From Hyposmocoma kahamanoa (Eukaryota; Arthropoda; Insecta; Lepidoptera; Cosmopterigidae): a stretch of 64,000 bases of DNA. Within the stretch, counting starts at the first letter, position 1. The number at the start of each line of letters is the position of its first letter. Of this stretch, positions 23,901 through 31,459 are shown one piece after another. The notes beneath the pieces are model-generated. The model did no database searches and had not been told where the DNA came from. It worked only from the letters and a program-made list of their open reading frames with translations. The translations under genes and the position numbers were made by a program. The stretch spans positions 21,464,541-21,528,540 of the forward strand of contig NW_020653851.1 in assembly GCF_003589595.1 (NCBI RefSeq). Direction: 5' to 3'.

Positions 23901-26900
23901 GCCCCTAAGATCTTCGCGATGTAAAGCTCTGAGTGGCACTGCAACTGCTATGGATAGACATGTCGCTTACCACCAGGCGCACGTCTTGTTCGTCCCATCA
24001 CTTGGTACTTTAAAAAATTCCGTATTTATCGGAAGAAAAGGAAATTATACTAAAATAGTAATTCATTCATACACTATACTTTTCGCCCTTTTCCCATACC
24101 ATGGAATAGGCAGAGACAACAGTACGCGTCGGTTAAAAGTACTCTTGACATGCAGCTTGATTTTGATTGCCTCTTCCGATTGGAAACTGCGTCTTTTCCG
24201 AGTCGAGGCGCATAATTGCGATTCACAACTGGCCGATCGGAAACTTTTGACATTTCTAATCAGAACAATAGGTGATTTAACTCACAAATTAGAAAGATAT
24301 AGTAGGAATAGGTTCATCTTCTCGCTCAGAAACCCTTCTGATTTCGAGACTACCCGATCAGCTCAATACCGATTTGAATCAAAATCAGGACGCTGGCCCT
24401 TGTGTCTATAATTTTACCAGCAGCCTTACTTTCAAAACCGGAACGCAATAATGCCTACATTACTGCTTAGTGGCAGAAATAGAAATGGTGCCAAACTTTT
24501 TTTTAAAAAGCAAATGAAGTAAACAATAGCACTTAGAACTAAAATGTAAACAAGAAAAACTTACCCTCATAAAGAGTGTAAGAAGGCCGTAATGACTTTG
24601 CCAAGGCCCAAGGGAGATCAGGCACAACGCTATGTACCACCACGCCATGTTGCAATAGAGTTATAGAGTAGGCGAAGTTAACGCCGGAGTCTTTCAAGTC
24701 CGCGCTGTCTTCTAGAACTAAGGAGGTGGTCGAATCATCCAGAGGCTAAAAGAATTAAAGATATAGTTGAGTAATTTTCTGATTGCATCACGATATTTTC
24801 TTTCACCAATGGCGAAACGAATACTTAACGAACATTCAAAAACATCACCCTCAACAATAAAGTGACTTAATTCGAAACTGACAAAATAGATTTTAAAAAA
24901 ACTTACATAGTACCAATCTTATGTACCGTTTGACTGGAGAAAAAAAGTATAACAAAAGTATACAAATGTAATCAAAAACGATATCGTCGCTTATATTATT
25001 ATATGTATATTTCACAGGAGAGGAATTTAGCGTTGTTACTTTGTTATTTCAATGGCAGACTTTCGGTTTTGCACAGTAAGCATTAATTTATGTTGTCTAC
25101 GGACTGATAACAATAGATTCCCGTTAATTTGTTTGCCACAACATTTAAACGAATTTGATTTGGCGACTAAATCACTAAAATGGAGACTCATAATCAAATG
25201 CTAGTTACGTAATTGCACTATCCCCGACAACATATTAGATTTTATTTAACGATTTCCCGCTGTAGCATAAAGGTTATCACTATGAGCGCTGGATGAGGAG
25301 GTCCCGGATTCGATTCCCGCTAGGACCAATTTGGGAAATGAACTTATCCAAATTGGTTCTGATCAAGGTATTACCTACTTCTAGACCAGGTCATTGGTTT
25401 GGTTGTCCAATACATTACATTAATGCTCTGGCCACACAGAGGCGGCCGCAGAAGCGTTCCCGACGCGGCCGCCGCGCGTTTCGGTGTGGCAGAGTTCATT
25501 GAACTCATACATTACAAAAATTCCCGTGGCCGGAACGCTTCCGCTGCCGACTCTGTGTGGTCTGAGCATTACGGCCTATTTTTCGCACCTAAATCGCGAA
25601 TATTTATTATTTTCAAACAAACAAACGTTCAGGGTTTTTACAGCTCCCATGGTCACGGCTCCTAGCTGACTGTTATTTAATTTTTTCTTATTTCGTATGT
25701 TTTTGTTTTAAATTTCTTTCGTCAGTTCTATAAAACGGATAATTTTTAATTACGCCATTATATAATTGAGAGTGCAAAATTTATGCAACGTGGACACTAC
25801 ACCAAAGGGGTCGACCTCTTGTTTGAAAAGCAACCGTTTTCCCGCTAGGTTACCACCGGTCTACCAATTCACAATAGTAGTGTAAAAAAACTCACTTTGT
25901 AAAGATAATGGTGACAAATGCAAAGCAACCCGCGCTGATCACAGATGATCTGCAGATCGAGGCTGCAGTCGTGGACTCTCAGAGGCAATGGCGCGTCTTC
26001 GTACGCACCGCATGCGGCACCGCCGCCTGCGCCCGATGGTAAGTGAGGCAGACTCAAAGGAATGTTTAGCTGTATGGTGAAATATCAATTTAGTATGATT
26101 CGTAAAATCTTGTATGGAATATTGTAGTCATGTTTGGGACGATTCAACCCGGCGTCAGAGTGCTCTGGGCTCAAGCCAAGACAATTTAAAGCAAGAACTT
26201 GTACGTGATGGCACGCCTCCGGAGCCTCGAACACTAGTTTAGACGGGACTTTAAGACTGTTGCATTACGGGCGATATTCGATATTGAACTAAAAATACTG
26301 AAATATAAAATTATTTATTACTATGATGTAAACATACCACAGTCTCGTGCGGTAGATCTGCGTGAAACTGCAGCGCAGAAAGCATCGGCGTCATCTCCGA
26401 CGGTGACTTGACTTCCTCGCCCTCCGCGAAGCTCTTTGTTGGCTCGCGGTAGTGAATGTAGTACAGTACCTGGGTAAGCCCAATGATTATTTATTTATTT
26501 ATTCATGGAATTATAAATTACAGCCAATTAAAGGTATCGCTTATAATGACATAATGACTAAACAATGAGCACATAGGAAGTGGTCACAGCAAATAAAATT
26601 AATATGTAACAAATACGCTTAACTTAAAATAATATACATGATATTTTTTTATTCGGCATGGCATTTTAAAACTCGTTCTCGAATAAAACTGAGAAATGCT
26701 AAATTCACGTGTTACGCTCATTTCAGTGTATTCAAAACTTTAAAACGCTCCCCTGTAAACTTGGCAATTACGACATACGATACTTTACGTAAGAGAGGTC
26801 GATATATATAGAGAATATAATATATATATATATATGTAATGTAAGTCATATATATTCCAATACCTGCGCCACGAAATGATCACCCATTAAACAAACACAC

Positions 26901-29900
26901 AAGTTTATGCTTTAATGAGTTCGAATTAGAATTGAATATGTCAATATTAAGTTCACTCCTGCTCAACACATCGTTCAAACTCTTGCAAGCCCTATAAAGA
27001 AAACTGTTTTGTCCATATTTAGTCCCCGCCAGGGGAACTGCAACAGGACGGTAGTATCTCATTAAACGCAACACTACTCAGTAATTCGGGACATTCGACA
27101 TCGCCGTTTATGATGTTTGACAAATACACTAAATCAGCAATATTCCGGCGAGTAATATGAAGCACTACGTGTTGACCCTTGTAGAGACGTAGATAATCGA
27201 TTGAATTAAAAGACTTGCCCAGTTTATAACAATATACATTTTCATAAATTTTTCCAGGACTCGTTCAATTCTTATATATAAGTTGATAATCATGATTAAC
27301 AGCGATGGTGGCATAGTGGGAAAATGGTTGCTTCTGAATGGAGAGGTCGATGGTTCGAATCCTTGTGACAGCATGTTCCAAAACTTGCAGTTTGCAAGTT
27401 ATGCACATTTATGATTAGTATTTTTTTTTATAACATCAAGTGACGGGACGAACAGTCGTGCGTCTGATGGTAAGCTACACGCCTGTCCACGACAATTACA
27501 GTGCCACTCAGAGCTTTAAACTGCAAAGATCACTGCTGCCGTCACCCTGAGACTTAAGTTGACAAGTCCCATGTGCCTGTAATTTCACCAGTACCTTTAC
27601 CCTTCAAAACCGGAGCACAGTAATGCTGACATTACCGCTAGGCGGCAAAAATAGGTAAGGTAGTAGCAACACATCTCGCTAGAGGTAAAGAAAAACATCG
27701 TAATAAAACCTACGTGTCGAAGAAGGTTCACAACTGTGTGACTACGGACTAAACCCTCTTTTTAGAGGAAAACGGCAGTGGGATATATAATGGGTTAATA
27801 ATGAACTGTTTAAAAATATTTTGGCTTATTGAATGTTAAGAAGTCTATACAACCTCAAAGGGCTTTGGTTAATCAACAAAAAAAAGGCCCTCCTTTTTTT
27901 TGTTATTAAAAGTGTCCCTACACTTACGGGGAATCCCCCCTAACAGTCAGTGTTGAATCAAAATCAATAGAATTTTACAAAACAGTTTTAAAAGACCTTT
28001 TGCCATAGCGCCACTGTGAGAAATCTATGAAATGTATTATTCACTCCGCAGAAATAGTTTTAGTTTATCTCTAAATTGTATCCAGTTTTGATAACAGAAC
28101 ACAAAAAGTCAGTTACCTGGTTAACACAGTCCCACTGTGCCCAAGAGAAAACCTTGACAATGGTCTCAGGCTCAGGGTACACACCATCGAAGCCCCATTT
28201 CTCTGTGCCATCGTCACACTCATTCAGGAACATTGGAGTGCGGTAGATTTTTATACCTTCAACACGGACAAATGCAATTATGTACAATTCGCGTTAACGG
28301 AAATTTAATTTGTTTTATGTGCCTCTTTCTTATTTAACCCTTGATAAGTTCGACAGCTGGGGTTTTCTTACTACGCCATAGTACACCATGCTGGCCTGAT
28401 ATTTAAGGATAACTGCTTCTCAATTCAGAGGGCAATGGTCACATGCCTGTGGCAGCATGCCACAGCACCAACGACTTTAATTGCTGACTTTTGTACAGTT
28501 GTACAATGAAGTTACAATACTTCTCACTGATGGTAAAAAGAAAAGAAACATTGTGATCTGCATGTTGAAGATTGTTTTATGGGATGGAATGAACAAATTG
28601 TGCGCCTGGTGGAAAGCTACACGCCTGCCCATTGCAATTGCAGTGCCACTCAGAGCTTTAAATCACAAAGATCTGAGGAATACTGCCGCTGTGCATGTCA
28701 CCCTGAGGCACAAGCTGACAAGTCCCATGTGCCAGTAATTTCATCCACCCTTGTCCTTTAAAACCGGAATGCAGTAATGCATTACTACCTTCTTTTTTGT
28801 TTGTAGTGAAAATGAAAATAAAAAAATTTAGGTCTGCTGAGCACATTTGAAGAGCTCTTAAATGTTATACTGTTTCAATATGCATTACGCTATCTATAGA
28901 AAAATTAAGGAATGCATAATGTGCTTAGGCTATGGAAACAAAGGACATATTATGTTGACATATACAAATCAGACGTTATATGTATACGATGCATTTTGAC
29001 GTTGAAAACATAAGCATGTTAATATCTTTGTTTAACTATTGCGTGACGTCTTAAGCCAAAAGAGATAGGATTACATTGGTCTATGTCAAACCCGGGAATC
29101 GAAAATACGGAACGTCATCATAAATGCCAACTGTGTCCATTTCGCAGTACATGAGGTACATAATACGGTTGTCAAAGGGAAGTACATCAAATGTCAAAAC
29201 AAATGTTTTTTCAGGTGTTTTATTGAATTATTCGTATGTATTGTAATAAAATGGACAAAAATATTGACAGTGAGAACAATAAAGTATAAATAAAAATTCG
29301 TCGCTGCAACGTTATGGAATGTGGCATTAGAAAAAGCGAAAATCGACCGAAAATAATATTGCACAGGCACGTGTTATTTTTCTGTCTATAAATCACACAA
29401 AAGCCCACATATCTCGTGTAATTAGACATATTTAAGTAGTTTATTCATAAATCTTGCCAAATTTTGCGTTGATTTTTTCAGATTGCCTGTTTGTTTATAT
29501 ATTTTGATGATTGTTGTTAACAATTATTTTGAGATGGTGTTGTTCTTGGAAGCGTACATATTATCGATATTCTGTTATTAAAATAATTCACTACGAGATT
29601 TTTATTATTATTATTTTTACTATTTCAAGTTTATCTACAAATCAAAAAAGAAAAAGGATGGTTGCAAATCATTGGAGTGCCGAATATAAACATTGAATCA
29701 AAACCACCATCAATTATTAGCTTCATTTTAAAGAGTCAAATTTTAACCTAACTTTGAATATAAGTAGACACTAACTACTTTCATTTATTTCCAAAATTAA
29801 ATGGAAGTATTAAAGATTTACTTAAATCAGTCACTGATATTAATTCTATACCAAAACTTAAATACAAAAAAGCTTACACTATTTGGAAACCGTTCAAAAA

Positions 29901-31459
29901 TTTCTCTATGAAAATATGAATTTTGAGGTTGGAAATGTATAGAAGATCTCCAGATTTACATTTCAAAGTTTTATCTTTTTTTATATACTCTCAAATTTGA
30001 GAGTATATAAAAAAAGTGAGTTTGCACAGAAAAAATGTAATTACATTTTTTCTGTGCAAACTCACTTTTCGTAATATTTGAGTATTTGTAAATGCAAAAC
30101 AATAATAAAAAATTTCCTGTGACATTCCGGGATATTCCCATTTAACCTAAAATATTTCCAAATCGAATATTGATCTACTTTAATTAAATGTTTGCATGTT
30201 GATAATGACTTATCGATAGAATGGTATGACACTAAAGAAATCCACCATTTGTTCGTTCAATTTTTGTTTAGGTATGCATCTTTACTCCTTAGTTAGGGCA
30301 GCTCCTTTCTTTTATTTTTTTCCCATCCTCTAAAATAATGTGTCTCTGTTTTTCCGTGTAAATTGCTTTTCATAAACAGATTGGGATCACAATTTTTTTG
30401 CAGTTGTCTGTGTTTAACTGGAGGTGCAATATTTCTTAGGGTCGTATTCCAGGACTCTACTCAATGCTCAAGTCAAGATTTGAGCAGACTTGAGTATGAT
30501 TTCAAGCACTGGAAATACGACCCTAATGGCAAGGACTTGAGTATGATTTTCAGTGCTCACTGCAATACTCAAGTCCTGGCTTGAGTATTGAGTAGAGTTC
30601 TGGAATACAACCCTTAGTTTATTGTAATTGTTACACATTGGTAATGAAACTAGTTCTGGATCTAAATTCGTGTATATTTGTTTTTCAAACAATCCAATGT
30701 TTTGAGCGCTCTACAGGTTCCATGGTCACTGCTCTATGTTTGCAGCAGACACTGATATGGTCCAAACAAGACTTAGATCTGATAACAGTTTCATTTCCAA
30801 TGTACGTATGTATGTTTTACTCACATTCCAAATGCTTGAAAAGGATAAACCGATCATTCCTAATACCAGGACTGTATTTATTACTCTTTCCATATACATA
30901 TTGTACCATTATTTGCTTGGTTGAGCCCTCCTCAATTGCCACAGGTTCACTGGGTTTGTCTGGCAGTAGACATAGTAAATATGGGCAATATAACGCTTCC
31001 AATGTCCCACAATCTTCATTAGGAAGTTGTTTAACAACATAAACCAGTAATGTGTGGGAAGCGTTAACTGAAGCCTGAATAATATTAAGGTTCTCATTAA
31101 AATTGTACAAAGTAGTCAATGTCTTTGTCTTGTTGGTGTATAGGCCTATGTTTAAGACTTCTTTGGTGTCTTTTGTGGAAACCCATGACAGAAGCTGAGT
31201 ACCATCCTGCTCTTGTCCTAGCAAACGCCATTCGCGCGCTGTTATTTCTGTAATAGCAAGTTCACAATTATTGTCAATATTTTGTTTTAAGTATGGCAAT
31301 CATTAACAAGTACTTTTTTTACATTAAATATTAGAGACAGTAAACAGAAAGTAATCTAAAGCAATATTTGTAATAAAGAAATTGGAACAAACACTTACCG
31401 TCATCAGTCAGAGATTGTAATATACCGCATAACTTTACCGCTATGTTCTGCACAGCCAT
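7956..31459 (-). CDS. GSAP: Gamma-secretase-activating protein homologue (pigeon/GSAP), 13 exons
   Basis: Thirteen coding exons run from the ATG at 31459 to a TAG at 7956-7958 and encode 879 aa as read (human GSAP is about 854 aa). All junctions are GT-AG and phase-compatible. Stretches matching GSAP in order are [29 protein letters not shown] then [55 protein letters not shown], and [20 protein letters not shown] followed by [13 protein letters not shown]. The N-terminal half is beta-propeller-like. The C-terminal part corresponds to the 16-kDa active fragment of the mammalian protein. Known of the family: human GSAP promotes gamma-secretase cleavage of amyloid precursor, and the fly gene is called pigeon. 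Its role in moths is not established. The last exon probably contains a frameshift (see findings). The introns hold most of the repeats listed between 8.2 and 30.8 kb. Confidence 0.9.
8224..9158. mobile_element. TIR element, family K copy 1
   Basis: The end ATAACCAATGATCGGAATTG is inverted at 9129-9158 as CAATTCCGATCACTGGTTAT. It is non-coding. A shorter relative at 61363-61783 shares CATTGGCGACAAATYA, TCAAAAAATAATATTGTAGT and AAAACRTTCATACTTTAG. About 260 bp near 8555-8815 are absent from that copy and look like an insertion. It starts 50 bp from GSAP exon 13, inside intron 12. Confidence 0.7.
9190..9465 (+). pseudogene. Retrotransposon ORF1-like remnant
   Basis: An open frame from 9229 reads [20 protein letters not shown] then [10 protein letters not shown]. 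This resembles the conserved nucleic-acid-binding part of insect non-LTR retrotransposon ORF1 proteins (a pattern of SF-V-V then FWP-GV). It is only 78 codons long, with no start context and no neighbouring reverse transcriptase, so it is a fragment. The family assignment comes from pattern memory. Confidence 0.4.
9540..9612 (+). repeat. tRNA-like sequence (SINE head or tRNA pseudogene)
   Basis: It has an A box TAGCTCAGTTCGTAGAGC and a B box GGTTCGAGTCT. A 6-bp acceptor-like stem ATCTGT/ACAGAT and a weak anticodon arm with loop TTGGCAT can be drawn. The T stem is mispaired and an AT-rich microsatellite follows at once, so a SINE head is more likely than a working tRNA gene. Confidence 0.5.
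9700..10222 (-). repeat. Family A retroposon-like repeat, split copy
   Basis: The 3'-tail segment is at 9700-9770 and the body at 10019-10222, in the right order for one copy. About 250 bp of unrelated AT-rich DNA lies between them. Family words are AACATCAAGTGACGGGACGA, TAAGTTGACAAGTCCCATGT, CTGTAATTTCACCAGCACC and GGCGGCAGAAATAGGTAAG. Strand is inferred from the (A)n end. Confidence 0.65.
10278..10512 (-). repeat. tRNA-derived SINE, family G copy 1
   Basis: On the minus strand it begins with a tRNA-like head (B-box-like GGGTTTGAATTCGGG), then a body with CTCGGAATTTATG-type words and the GTGGGG/ACTCTCACC tail. Other copies are 22228-22435 and 52500-52752. It sits about 25 bp downstream of the GSAP exon 12 donor. 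Confidence 0.6.
10536..10750 (-). CDS. GSAP: GSAP exon 12
   Basis: Residues 736-807. [19 protein letters not shown] and [20 protein letters not shown] match human GSAP (FHIMTRILEATNSLF, LPPGFHTLHTILGVQCLPLH). This is the best conserved block and part of the 16-kDa region. The acceptor has a long pyrimidine tract and the donor is GTGAGT. Confidence 0.92.
10760..11530. other. GSAP intron 11, no clear feature
   Basis: AT-rich intron DNA. I see no conserved coding frame and no repeat shared with the rest of the window. Confidence 0.4.
11535..11660 (-). repeat. Family B repeat, copy 2
   Basis: Full-length antisense copy. It forms an inverted pair with copy 3 at 11878-11975 about 220 bp away, so the two could fold back on each other. 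Confidence 0.8.
11878..11975 (+). repeat. Family B repeat, copy 3
   Basis: Starts at GGGACCTGTAAAGGGCCCGA and lacks the first 12 bases of the family. It continues to GTTTCATTTCCAATGTG. Confidence 0.8.
12692..12795 (+). repeat. Family B repeat, copy 4 (5'-truncated)
   Basis: Begins within the GTTTGTTTG segment and keeps the end TCGCGAAAACCTAAGAATTC. From 12000 to 12690 I see nothing beyond AT-rich intron. Confidence 0.75.
12995..13345. repeat. Family N repeat copy 1 and a tRNA-like SINE fragment
   Basis: 12995-13130 matches 18876-18975 (words TTGTAATTTTTAAGTT, GTTTGACCACMATGATATT). 13280-13345 on the minus strand is a tRNA-like head with A box GGTAGTTTAGTGG and B box GGTTCGACCT, sharing layout with 25800-25862 (minus) and 27299-27385 (plus). 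13346-13740 is very AT-rich with no feature. Confidence 0.55.
13764..13987 (-). CDS. GSAP: GSAP exon 11
   Basis: Residues 662-735 plus two bases. It starts [18 protein letters not shown]. It contains a Gly-rich stretch and an Ala/Arg-rich helix ([16 protein letters not shown]) and ends HNQQRGFTF. The donor GTATGG was chosen by phase: it joins exon 12 to read [13 protein letters not shown]. Confidence 0.82.
14297..14867. mobile_element. TIR element with perfect 22-bp ends
   Basis: The ends at 14297-14318 and 14846-14867 are exact inverted repeats beginning CTTAGAATAATAACGCATAG. The 571-bp interior is non-coding, with a GC-rich right half. No second copy in the window. It lies in GSAP intron 10, followed by a (TA)n run at 14899-14926. 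Confidence 0.75.
14899..14926. repeat. (TA)n microsatellite
   Basis: About fourteen uninterrupted TA units. 14930-15490 beyond it holds no recognisable feature. Confidence 0.85.
15494..15658 (-). CDS. GSAP: GSAP exon 10
   Basis: Residues 607-661: [20 protein letters not shown], then a Ser/Pro-rich linker and [19 protein letters not shown]. The acceptor (CTAACCAG) was chosen because the two upstream AGs run into a stop codon. Confidence 0.82.
15835..16395. mobile_element. Family W element copy 1 with SINE insertion
   Basis: The flanks match 62348-62580 (words TAAAATGACATT, GGTTGCCA, TTGTGAATRYTACGACGTT, AGTATCRA). A tRNA-derived SINE at 16028-16245 interrupts it. The related copy at 62348-62897 shows terminal inverted repeats of the type AGTCTGTCTTTTTTGAAGA. 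Confidence 0.55.
16028..16245 (-). repeat. tRNA-derived SINE, family D copy 1
   Basis: The minus-strand head CTCTGTGGCCGAACGGTTAC carries an A box, and the B box is GGTTCGACTCCCGG. The body contains GTAATTTGTGGTTGTCTATG-type words and CGACACAGGGTTTC, and the tail is an ATT-rich run. Other copies are 51128-51285 (-), 53610-53675 (+), 56478-56700 (+) and 59832-60045 (+). Confidence 0.85.
16395..17170 (+). mobile_element. Family C MITE cluster (three overlapping copies or fragments)
   Basis: Copy one runs from AACCGATTTCAAAAAAAGGA to TTTTGAGGTCGGTTTTTTAG (about 16398-16622). A second starts at 16742 and a third fragment is at 17100-17165. Ends AACCGAYTTCAAA and TTTGARGTCGGTT form the inverted repeat. 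Inner words TGTTACGCGATAACTC and CCACCTCTAAGGGTGG are shared with 52807-53095 and 55466-55710. Confidence 0.75.
17719..18086 (+). repeat. Interspersed repeat, family L copy 2
   Basis: Matches 6858-7240 from CTGACCTGTG to AAATACTCGATG, with an internal gap of about 25 bp. 17170-17718 and 18090-18870 hold no other recognisable feature. Confidence 0.75.
18876..19670. repeat. Family N repeat copy 2, interrupted
   Basis: The left part (18876-18963) and right part (19643-19670, TTTGTTATAATTATTAA) are contiguous in copy 1 at 12995-13110. The interruption is the TIR element described separately. Confidence 0.6.
18964..19642. mobile_element. Non-autonomous TIR element inserted in family N
   Basis: Perfect 19-bp inverted ends TCCATTTCAATAGGGATGA (18964-18982 and 19623-19641), flanked on both sides by TATAG, a probable target duplication. 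The interior contains a direct repeat (19130-19197 and 19381-19450; shared ATGGTGTAAATMTCTATGGATAA, in part) but no convincing gene. Confidence 0.75.
19905..20190 (-). pseudogene. Non-LTR retrotransposon C-terminal remnant
   Basis: The minus-strand frame ends [16 protein letters not shown] and has a Lys/Arg-rich stretch before it, similar to the last residues of insect reverse transcriptases (RW-DDV). A related fragment with the same CGATGTGACCTCC...CATCGTC words lies at 42045-42150. It is intronic (GSAP intron 9) and reads open from exon 9 only by chance. Confidence 0.45.
20230..20451 (-). CDS. GSAP: GSAP exon 9
   Basis: Residues 533-606 ([20 protein letters not shown] to LRVSLYCYQ). The acceptor lies about 17 bp from an inserted family A repeat, so the repeat supplies the upstream part of the splice-acceptor region. 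The donor is GTAAGT. The frame stays open for about 320 bp past the donor, but this is retroelement-derived. Confidence 0.85.
20455..20740. repeat. Family A repeat: two opposed partial copies beside GSAP exon 9
   Basis: 20468-20575 is one partial copy (plus orientation by the A-tail rule) and 20595-20740 is another in the opposite orientation. Family words are GGTGCTGGTGAAATTA and TTACTGCTTGGTGGC. The first one ends just upstream of the exon 9 acceptor. Confidence 0.6.
20895..21074 (-). CDS. GSAP: GSAP exon 8
   Basis: Residues 473-532. [12 protein letters not shown] aligns with human IIQWISENVSAC, and [18 protein letters not shown] aligns with the ALPLMKVLSF region. Splice sites are ATTCGCCAG and GTAATT. 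Confidence 0.9.
21110..21417 (-). repeat. Family A repeat, near full length
   Basis: About 308 bp, from the (T)n/ATAACATCAAGTGATAGGAC end through CAGTGCCACTCAGAGCTTTA and ACCGGAACACAGTAATGCTA to CACAAGGGGCTC. The terminal poly(T) on the + strand marks the element as minus-oriented. It is a good reference copy of the family. Confidence 0.75.
21539..22125. mobile_element. Non-autonomous hAT-type transposon
   Basis: A 587-bp element with ends TAGTGTTGCAACGAATA and, inverted, TAGAGTTGCAACAAATA, flanked by a perfect 8-bp duplication ATCATTAT (21531-21538, 22126-22133). Subterminal blocks of ATTCGGCCGAATA occur near both ends. The 8-bp duplication and GTTGCAAC ends fit the hAT superfamily. There is no transposase frame. 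It lies in GSAP intron 7. Confidence 0.85.
22228..22435 (-). repeat. tRNA-derived SINE, family G copy 2
   Basis: The minus strand starts AGCCGTGGTAGCCTAATTG (A-box side), with B box GGGTTCGAATCC. The body matches 52500-52752. Confidence 0.7.
22438..22470. repeat. Short perfect palindrome
   Basis: TTAGTTAATTCATT and its exact inverse flank a 3-bp centre. It is AT-rich. Confidence 0.7.
22826..23285. repeat. Diverged tandem duplication of ~235 bp
   Basis: Unit one (about 22826-23060) and unit two (about 23061-23285) share TTAATTTAATGT, TTGAACGTGTCA, TTTTTCATCGAAAGAAAAAG, GTGCACCACAG and CCACGYTAGCGTG. It directly abuts the GSAP exon 7 donor side. Confidence 0.7.
23300..23604 (-). CDS. GSAP: GSAP exon 7
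   Basis: Residues 371-472. It starts [20 protein letters not shown], then [17 protein letters not shown] and [19 protein letters not shown]. This is the end of the propeller and the start of the helical part, as in human (LVLDCCSGKLY, MAALHCALYC). Confidence 0.9.
23738..24013 (+). repeat. Family A repeat, plus orientation
   Basis: Contains TTTCTGCCGCCAAGCAGTAA, GGTGCTGGTGAAATTACAGG, AAAGCTCTGAGTGGCACTGC and TTACCACCAGGCGCACG, and ends TTTAAAAAAT. A 176-codon open frame runs out of it but is not a gene. Confidence 0.75.
24398..24495 (-). repeat. Family A repeat, partial
   Basis: Shares AAAACCGGAACGCAATAATG and ACTGCTTAGTGGCAGAAATAG with the family. It lies between GSAP exons 6 and 7. Confidence 0.6.
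24565..24745 (-). CDS. GSAP: GSAP exon 6
   Basis: Residues 311-370. It runs from [20 protein letters not shown] through [18 protein letters not shown] to SYTLYE plus one base. The acceptor is CTTTTAG and the donor is GTAAGT. Confidence 0.88.
25255..25430 (+). repeat. tRNA-derived SINE, family E copy 1
   Basis: The tRNA-like head has A-box-like TAGCATAAAGGTTATC and B box GATTCGATTCCCGC. It is followed by ACCAATTTGGGAAATGAAC and a GGTTTGGTTGTCC tail. Other copies are 52240-52370, 58780-58975 and 62060-62165. 24780-25250 upstream shows nothing recognisable. Confidence 0.75.
25423..25570. mobile_element. GC-rich MITE
   Basis: About 148 bp with imperfect 37-bp inverted ends (TGCTCTGGCCACACAGAGGC on the left; GACTCTGTGTGGTCTGAGCA on the right). 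The left inner part contains two GCGGCCGC-type blocks. It has inserted at the tail of the SINE. Confidence 0.7.
25580..25862 (-). repeat. Family B copy 5 and a tRNA-like SINE fragment
   Basis: 25580-25670 is a diverged family B copy (GTGACCATGGGAGCTGTAAA on the minus strand). 25800-25862 is a tRNA-like fragment related to 13280-13345 (B-box-like GGTCGACC, GGTAACCTAGCGGG). Confidence 0.6.
25896..26069 (-). CDS. GSAP: GSAP exon 5
   Basis: Residues 253-310. It starts [10 protein letters not shown] and ends [12 protein letters not shown], matching the human VPLDISL and GSLCVCYSP blocks. It contains a glycine/alanine-rich insert ([11 protein letters not shown]). Confidence 0.9.
26338..26469 (-). 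CDS. GSAP: GSAP exon 4
   Basis: Residues 209-252. It begins [14 protein letters not shown], which continues the WAQWD block as in human (RLYYIDL), and ends LPHETV. It is too short to form a long open frame but has clean splice sites (TACCCAG, GTATGT). Confidence 0.87.
26480..27295. other. GSAP intron 3 stretch, (TA)n only
   Basis: AT-rich, with an interrupted (TA)n run at 26801-26836. No gene or shared repeat recognised. Confidence 0.4.
27299..27385 (+). repeat. tRNA-derived SINE head, family F
   Basis: A box GATGGTGGCATAGTGGG, B box GGTTCGAATCC. The best preserved copy of the small family also seen on the minus strand at 13280 and 25800. Confidence 0.65.
27420..27672 (-). repeat. Family A repeat
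   Basis: From (T)n ATAACATCAAGTGACGGGAC to GGCGGCAAAAATAGGTAAG, with a deletion of about 20 bp in the middle. The flank 27673-28116 has nothing else. Confidence 0.75.
28117..28256 (-). CDS. GSAP: GSAP exon 3
   Basis: Residues 162-208, containing [15 protein letters not shown] and [14 protein letters not shown]; the WAQWD motif is shared with human GSAP. The acceptor (TGTTGAAG) is weak but is the only one that keeps the frame. Confidence 0.88.
28597..28790 (-). repeat. Family A repeat, diverged
   Basis: Shares GCCACTCAGAGCTTTAAA, GACAAGTCCCATGTGCC and AAAACCGGAATGCAGTAATG. It lacks the poly(T) end. Confidence 0.65.
28800..29974. other. GSAP intron 2, no clear feature
   Basis: AT-rich. I see no conserved frame or shared repeat before the palindromes. 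Confidence 0.4.
29975..30069. repeat. Two overlapping perfect palindromes
   Basis: 29975-30016 is a perfect 42-bp palindrome centred at 29995/29996 (core CTCTCAAATTTGAGAG). 30012-30069 is a perfect 58-bp palindrome centred at 30040/30041 (core AAATGTAATTACATTT, arms containing GAGTTTGCACAG). They overlap by 5 bp, and neither has a spacer. Confidence 0.95.
30439..30613. mobile_element. Harbinger-like MITE copy 1, in a family B repeat
   Basis: A 175-bp element with ends GGGTCGTATTCCAG and the inverse CTGGAATACAACCC, flanked by TTA on both sides (30436-30438, 30614-30616). The left part is itself a hairpin, since CTGGAAATACGACCC recurs at its middle. The TTA duplication fits PIF/Harbinger. Confidence 0.75.
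30615..30740 (-). repeat. Family B repeat, copy 6
   Basis: The minus strand reads GTGACCATGGAACCTGTAGA through CAAACAAATATACAC to its tail, which is broken by the MITE within CTTAGG. Confidence 0.7.
30825..31247 (-). CDS. GSAP: GSAP exon 2
   Basis: Residues 21-161, the longest exon. It begins [16 protein letters not shown] and contains [20 protein letters not shown], the first recognisable GSAP block. The acceptor is TGCTATTACAG and the donor is GTGAGT. Confidence 0.9.
31399..31459 (-). CDS. GSAP: GSAP exon 1
   Basis: Residues 1-20 ([20 protein letters not shown]) plus one base. The donor is GTAAGT. An ATTGG box (CCAAT on the + strand, 31693-31697) lies about 235 bp upstream of the ATG. Confidence 0.85.

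Noticed and set aside
23881..24411. 176-codon open frame on the + strand
   Set aside because: It starts inside a family A repeat, has no recognisable domain, and covers intron DNA of GSAP. Chance frame.
29975..30069. Rho-independent terminator or CRISPR-like repeat
   Set aside because: This is eukaryotic intron DNA. There is no repeat-spacer periodicity anywhere in the window.
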